In this document: piece after piece, positions 15,600-17,624 of the stretch
Numbering within the stretch: position 1 is the first letter of the stretch
Layout of the letters: each line of letters starts with the position of its first letter
Assembly (NCBI GenBank): GCA_017997825.1
Contig: JAGOEH010000056.1
Span: 1 to 17,624, forward strand
Direction of reading: 5' to 3'
Length of the DNA: 17,624 nt
Source of the DNA: Candidatus Delongbacteria bacterium
GTDB lineage: Bacteria; JAGOEH01
The notes under the pieces: generated by a model
The model's input: the letters and a program-made list of their open reading frames with translations, nothing else
Told to the model about the DNA's origin: nothing
The model's database searches: none
Program-made: the position numbers and the translations under genes

Positions 15600-16940
15600 T
15601 TAGAGAGACGGGGCGGGGGGAATGAATTGGTTTTCCATCAGGCAAGCGATTTCGTCCCGGGCGAGTTTGATGATGCGGTCGGCTTGATTCTGTAGTTCCC
15701 GGAACGAGAAATGGGAGTATTCGGCCAGGCCTTGTTGGATGGCTTTGCAGGCGACGGTGGCGGCTTCGATGGGGAATACGGCGGGATCATCCATTCGGGG
15801 AAGGATATAGTCCGGACGGAGGCCCTGGTTTCGGGCATATCCGGCCAGACTGTGAGCGGCGGCGACGCACATCTCATCGCTGATGGCGCGGGCTCGGACA
15901 TCCAACACGCCGCGGAATACCGCCGGAAATCCTAAGGAGTTATTGACCTGATTGGGGAAGTCCGATCGGCCGGTGGCTACAATTTCGGCGCCGCCATCCT
16001 GGGCCTCCCACGGCCATATTTCCGGGGTAGGGTTGGAACAGGCAAATACAATCGAACGCGAATTCATGCGGCTGATCCAGGAGGATTGAACCACCCCGGG
16101 TCCGGGCTGAGAGAGGGCGATCAATACATCGGCTCCGGTCAAGGCCTTTTCCAAATCTCCCTTGATTCCTCCCCGGTTGGTGATCTGACAATACTTCCAT
16201 TTATAAGGATGAGAGCGGGCCAGATCATCCCGAAAGGGGCCCAGAGTGCCTTGGCGATCCAACAATATCATACGACCTGAATCGGCTCCGGCGCTGATCA
16301 GGAGTCGGGCGATCGCCAGATTGGCGGCCCCGGCTCCCAATAATACAATTTTAACCTGATCGAGTTTCTTTTCCACCAGTTCCAAGGCATTAATCAGTCC
16401 TGCCAGAGTGACCAACGCTGTCCCCTGCTGGTCATCATGCCAGACCGGAATGCTGTTTTCCCGGCGCAACTCGTCTAAAATTTCAAAGCATTTGGGCTGG
16501 GAAATATCCTCCAGATTGATGCCGCCATAAGTCGGACTAATCTGACGAACCAGGCGGATCATCTCAGCGGCGTTTTCCGTGCTGACGCACAGAGGGAAGG
16601 CGTCAACCCCGCCCAGGTATTTGAAGAGCAGGGCTTTGCCCTCCATGACCGGCAAGGCCGCTTCCGGACCGATATCGCCAAGACCCAGTACCCGGGTTCC
16701 GTCCGATACGATCGCTACACTGTTGCCCTTATTGGTATAACGATAAACACGACTTCGATCCCTGGCTATCGATAAACAGGGCTCGGCAACTCCAGGCGTG
16801 TACCAGTAACTGAAATCATTCATATCCCGCACCACACATTTGGCGGTTATCTGGATTTTTCCCCGGTAGTAATCATGCAGCTTTTCTGATACAATTCCAG
16901 GCTTGTAAGCCTCTTCTTCCCGTTTTGAATTATGATCCAT
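15600..16940 (-). CDS. Malic enzyme (NAD(P)-dependent, decarboxylating)
   Basis: This enzyme oxidatively decarboxylates malate to pyruvate, producing NAD(P)H and CO2. The 446-residue protein has the short bacterial form without a phosphotransacetylase domain. Visible residues are Y47 in YTPGVAEP (catalytic Tyr), K102 in MEGKALLF (catalytic Lys), E144-D145 in NLEDI and D169-D170 in HDDQQGTA (metal and substrate binding), and the Rossmann GAGAAN at 202-207. The later SNPTPEIWP and SDFPNQVNNSLGFPAVFRG segments are also characteristic. The start at 16940 has no Shine-Dalgarno, only an A-rich stretch, and no alternative start is better. The gene is 50 bp downstream of the HTH gene on the same strand, so the two may share the strong promoter at 17292-17320. 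Cofactor preference cannot be read from this sequence. Confidence 0.95.
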   Translation of the reverse strand: MDHNSKREEEAYKPGIVSEKLHDYYRGKIQITAKCVVRDMNDFSYWYTPGVAEPCLSIARDRSRVYRYTNKGNSVAIVSDGTRVLGLGDIGPEAALPVMEGKALLFKYLGGVDAFPLCVSTENAAEMIRLVRQISPTYGGINLEDISQPKCFEILDELRRENSIPVWHDDQQGTALVTLAGLINALELVEKKLDQVKIVLLGAGAANLAIARLLISAGADSGRMILLDRQGTLGPFRDDLARSHPYKWKYCQITNRGGIKGDLEKALTGADVLIALSQPGPGVVQSSWISRMNSRSIVFACSNPTPEIWPWEAQDGGAEIVATGRSDFPNQVNNSLGFPAVFRGVLDVRARAISDEMCVAAAHSLAGYARNQGLRPDYILPRMDDPAVFPIEAATVACKAIQQGLAEYSHFSFRELQNQADRIIKLARDEIACLMENQFIPPAPSL

Positions 16941-16990
16941 TTTTATTATTTTCTATGATTAAAGGGTTGAGATGAAAAGGATTGATCGAT

Positions 16991-17266
16991 CTATAGTTTT
17001 CGAGAGATTTTTTTCTTTTTGCGGATCCTCAAATCCAGTAATCCTTCCAGGCGAGATTCCAGAAATCGTTTCTTCCAGGTACTGATACTTTCCCTTGATA
17101 TTACCAGTTCCTCCTGGATCCGTTTAACAGGAATCCGTTCAAAGGTATAGAGAATGATCTTGGCTCTTCGTTTTAAGCGGTCATTGGTTTCAGGATCGGA
17201 AATCCAACTCAGCAGTTTTTCTTTTTCGTCCGGAGCTAATTTAACTATTCTTAAGCGCTTAGCCAT
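16991..17266 (-). CDS. Small stand-alone HTH protein (IS630-type transposase N-terminus-like)
   Basis: The 91-residue basic protein resembles the DNA-binding N-terminus of IS630-family transposases: an acidic-amphipathic first helix (APDEKEKLLSWISDP), then a LKRRAKIIL segment, and a helix-turn-helix at about 46-69 (IPVKRIQEELVISRESISTWKKRF) followed by the typical LEGLLDLR and a lysine-rich tail. No DDE catalytic domain follows. The frame ends in TAG at 16993-16991, and the malic enzyme gene begins 50 bp further on. ATG at 17266 has an ideal AAAGGAG 7 nt upstream and a consensus promoter, so the gene looks intact and expressed rather than decayed. It may be a domesticated transcription regulator; alternatively it is the residue of an insertion sequence. 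I see no transposon ends. Confidence 0.75.
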   Translation of the reverse strand: MAKRLRIVKLAPDEKEKLLSWISDPETNDRLKRRAKIILYTFERIPVKRIQEELVISRESISTWKKRFLESRLEGLLDLRIRKKKKISRKL

Positions 17267-17281
17267 TTTATTACTCCTTTT

Positions 17282-17321
17282 CTTGACAAATAATATATAT
17301 TAATCTCCTTTTTTTGTCAAG
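17282..17321. repeat. Inverted repeat framing the HTH promoter
   Basis: CTTGACAAA (17282-17290) and TTTGTCAAG (17313-17321) are a perfect 9-bp inverted pair. One arm contains the -35 box and the other covers the predicted transcription start. Between them, at 17291-17302, lies the palindrome TAATATATATTA around the -10. This layout would suit an operator for autoregulation, but the arms also simply contain TTGACA, so chance is possible. Confidence 0.6.
17292..17320 (-). promoter_or_regulatory. Consensus promoter of the HTH gene
   Basis: On the minus strand there is a perfect TTGACA (17315-17320), a 17-bp spacer and TATATT (17292-17297). The start is expected near 17285, giving a leader of about 20 nt with AAAGGAG. 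This is the strongest-looking promoter in the window. Confidence 0.8.
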
Positions 17322-17480
17322 TTTTTTTTTGGGGTTTTGATCAAATTCAAGTGCTTTGGGTTAAAAAAGATAAAACGCGGGGATCATGGAATCGGTTTAA
17401 TCCGAAATGCCCGGATTGGAGATCAAGCTGTATGACGATGTGAAGCTGAGAAACGGTAAAGTTTTAATGCGGTTGAAACC

Positions 17481-17491
17481 GGGGGGGGGGG
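17481..17491 (+). repeat. G11 homopolymer tract
   Basis: Eleven consecutive G residues lie one base beyond the stop codon of the partial receiver-domain gene (C11 on its coding strand). Such runs are prone to slippage and to sequencing error. Because the tract is downstream of the stop it does not change the reading frame as written. Confidence 0.9.
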
Positions 17492-17624
17492 TTAATCCGG
17501 ATGGAGAGTATTTTGGGGACCGGTTTTCAGGGCTGCCAGGACGGCCTGGCTGAGTTCCTCGATGCGATAGGGTTGGGTGATGATTCCCCAGAAGCCGTAG
17601 GTTAGATAATCGGCTAAGACCGGG
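17492..17624 (-). CDS. C-terminal end of a receiver (REC) domain, probably a hybrid sensor histidine kinase (5' partial)
   Basis: Reading leftwards from 17623 gives 43 residues and a TAA stop at 17494-17492; the rest lies beyond the right edge. PVLADYLTYGFWGIITQPY followed by RIEELSQAV closely matches the last strand-helix unit of receiver domains, especially those at the C-terminus of PAS-containing hybrid histidine kinases, which end in SNDPVxxxYxxYGFxGxxxKPYxxEEL. The position that is normally the invariant lysine before the cis-proline is glutamine here (QPY). Whether the full protein is a hybrid kinase or a free response regulator cannot be seen. Confidence 0.75.
   Translation of the reverse strand, partial: PVLADYLTYGFWGIITQPYRIEELSQAVLAALKTGPQNTLHPD

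Noticed and set aside
17283-17303. A plus-strand promoter beginning with TTGACA at 17283.
   Set aside because: No -10 box occurs at 16-18 bp on that strand, and no plus-strand gene follows.
16991-17321. A complete IS630 insertion sequence.
   Set aside because: There is no DDE domain and no terminal inverted repeats flanked by TA duplications. The malic enzyme gene begins 50 bp downstream.

Overview
The window appears to come from an anaerobic or facultatively anaerobic Gram-negative-type bacterium. A secreted GHL10 glycosidase, a DsbD with a periplasmic N-terminal domain, a GmhA-like sugar isomerase and the non-mevalonate genes ispD/ispF fit a cell with a periplasm. The giant 2-hydroxyacyl-CoA-dehydratase-type activase is a family typical of anaerobes. 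Promoters are clear sigma70-like TTGAC(A/T) / TATATT or TATTTT boxes with 16-17 bp spacers, and many genes have AAAGGAGG-like ribosome binding sites, which argues against Bacteroidetes proper. A deep-branching FCB-type or candidate-phylum lineage is possible, but the sequence alone does not settle the taxonomy.

Layout from left to right. (1) 1-2610, minus: a secreted GHL10-family glycosyl hydrolase with FN3/Ig-like domains, cut by the left edge. It starts 27 bp downstream of (2) 2638-6912, minus: a 1424-residue double acyl-CoA dehydratase activase fused to DUF2229-type domains, with its own consensus promoter. (3) 6972-7380: no convincing gene. (4) 7381-8067, minus: a YugP-type membrane zinc metallopeptidase. 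(5) 8203-11417, minus: a tightly overlapping operon ispD-ispF-dedA-SIS isomerase-DUF116, in which stops and starts overlap or touch. It looks organised around isoprenoid precursor synthesis and the cell envelope. (6) 11418-11646: a divergent promoter region in which two almost mirror-image promoters lie on the arms of a 14-bp perfect inverted repeat. (7) 11647-15514, plus: an operon of dsbD, nfeD-like, SPFH/stomatin (qmcA/paraslipin-like) and an unrecognised secreted coiled-coil protein, closed by a hairpin. (8) 15600-16940, minus: malic enzyme. (9) 16991-17266, minus: a 91-residue stand-alone helix-turn-helix protein resembling the N-terminus of IS630-type transposases, behind a strong promoter framed by an inverted repeat. 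(10) 17492-17624, minus: the last 43 residues of a response-regulator receiver domain, probably the end of a hybrid sensor kinase, cut by the right edge, with a G11 tract directly after its stop.

Most genes are recognisable housekeeping or envelope functions. No CRISPR array, complete insertion sequence, rRNA or tRNA was seen. The points most worth following are the isoprenoid/DedA/SIS/DUF116 operon, the mirror-image divergent promoters, the unknown third partner of the NfeD-SPFH pair, and the small HTH gene with a possible operator.
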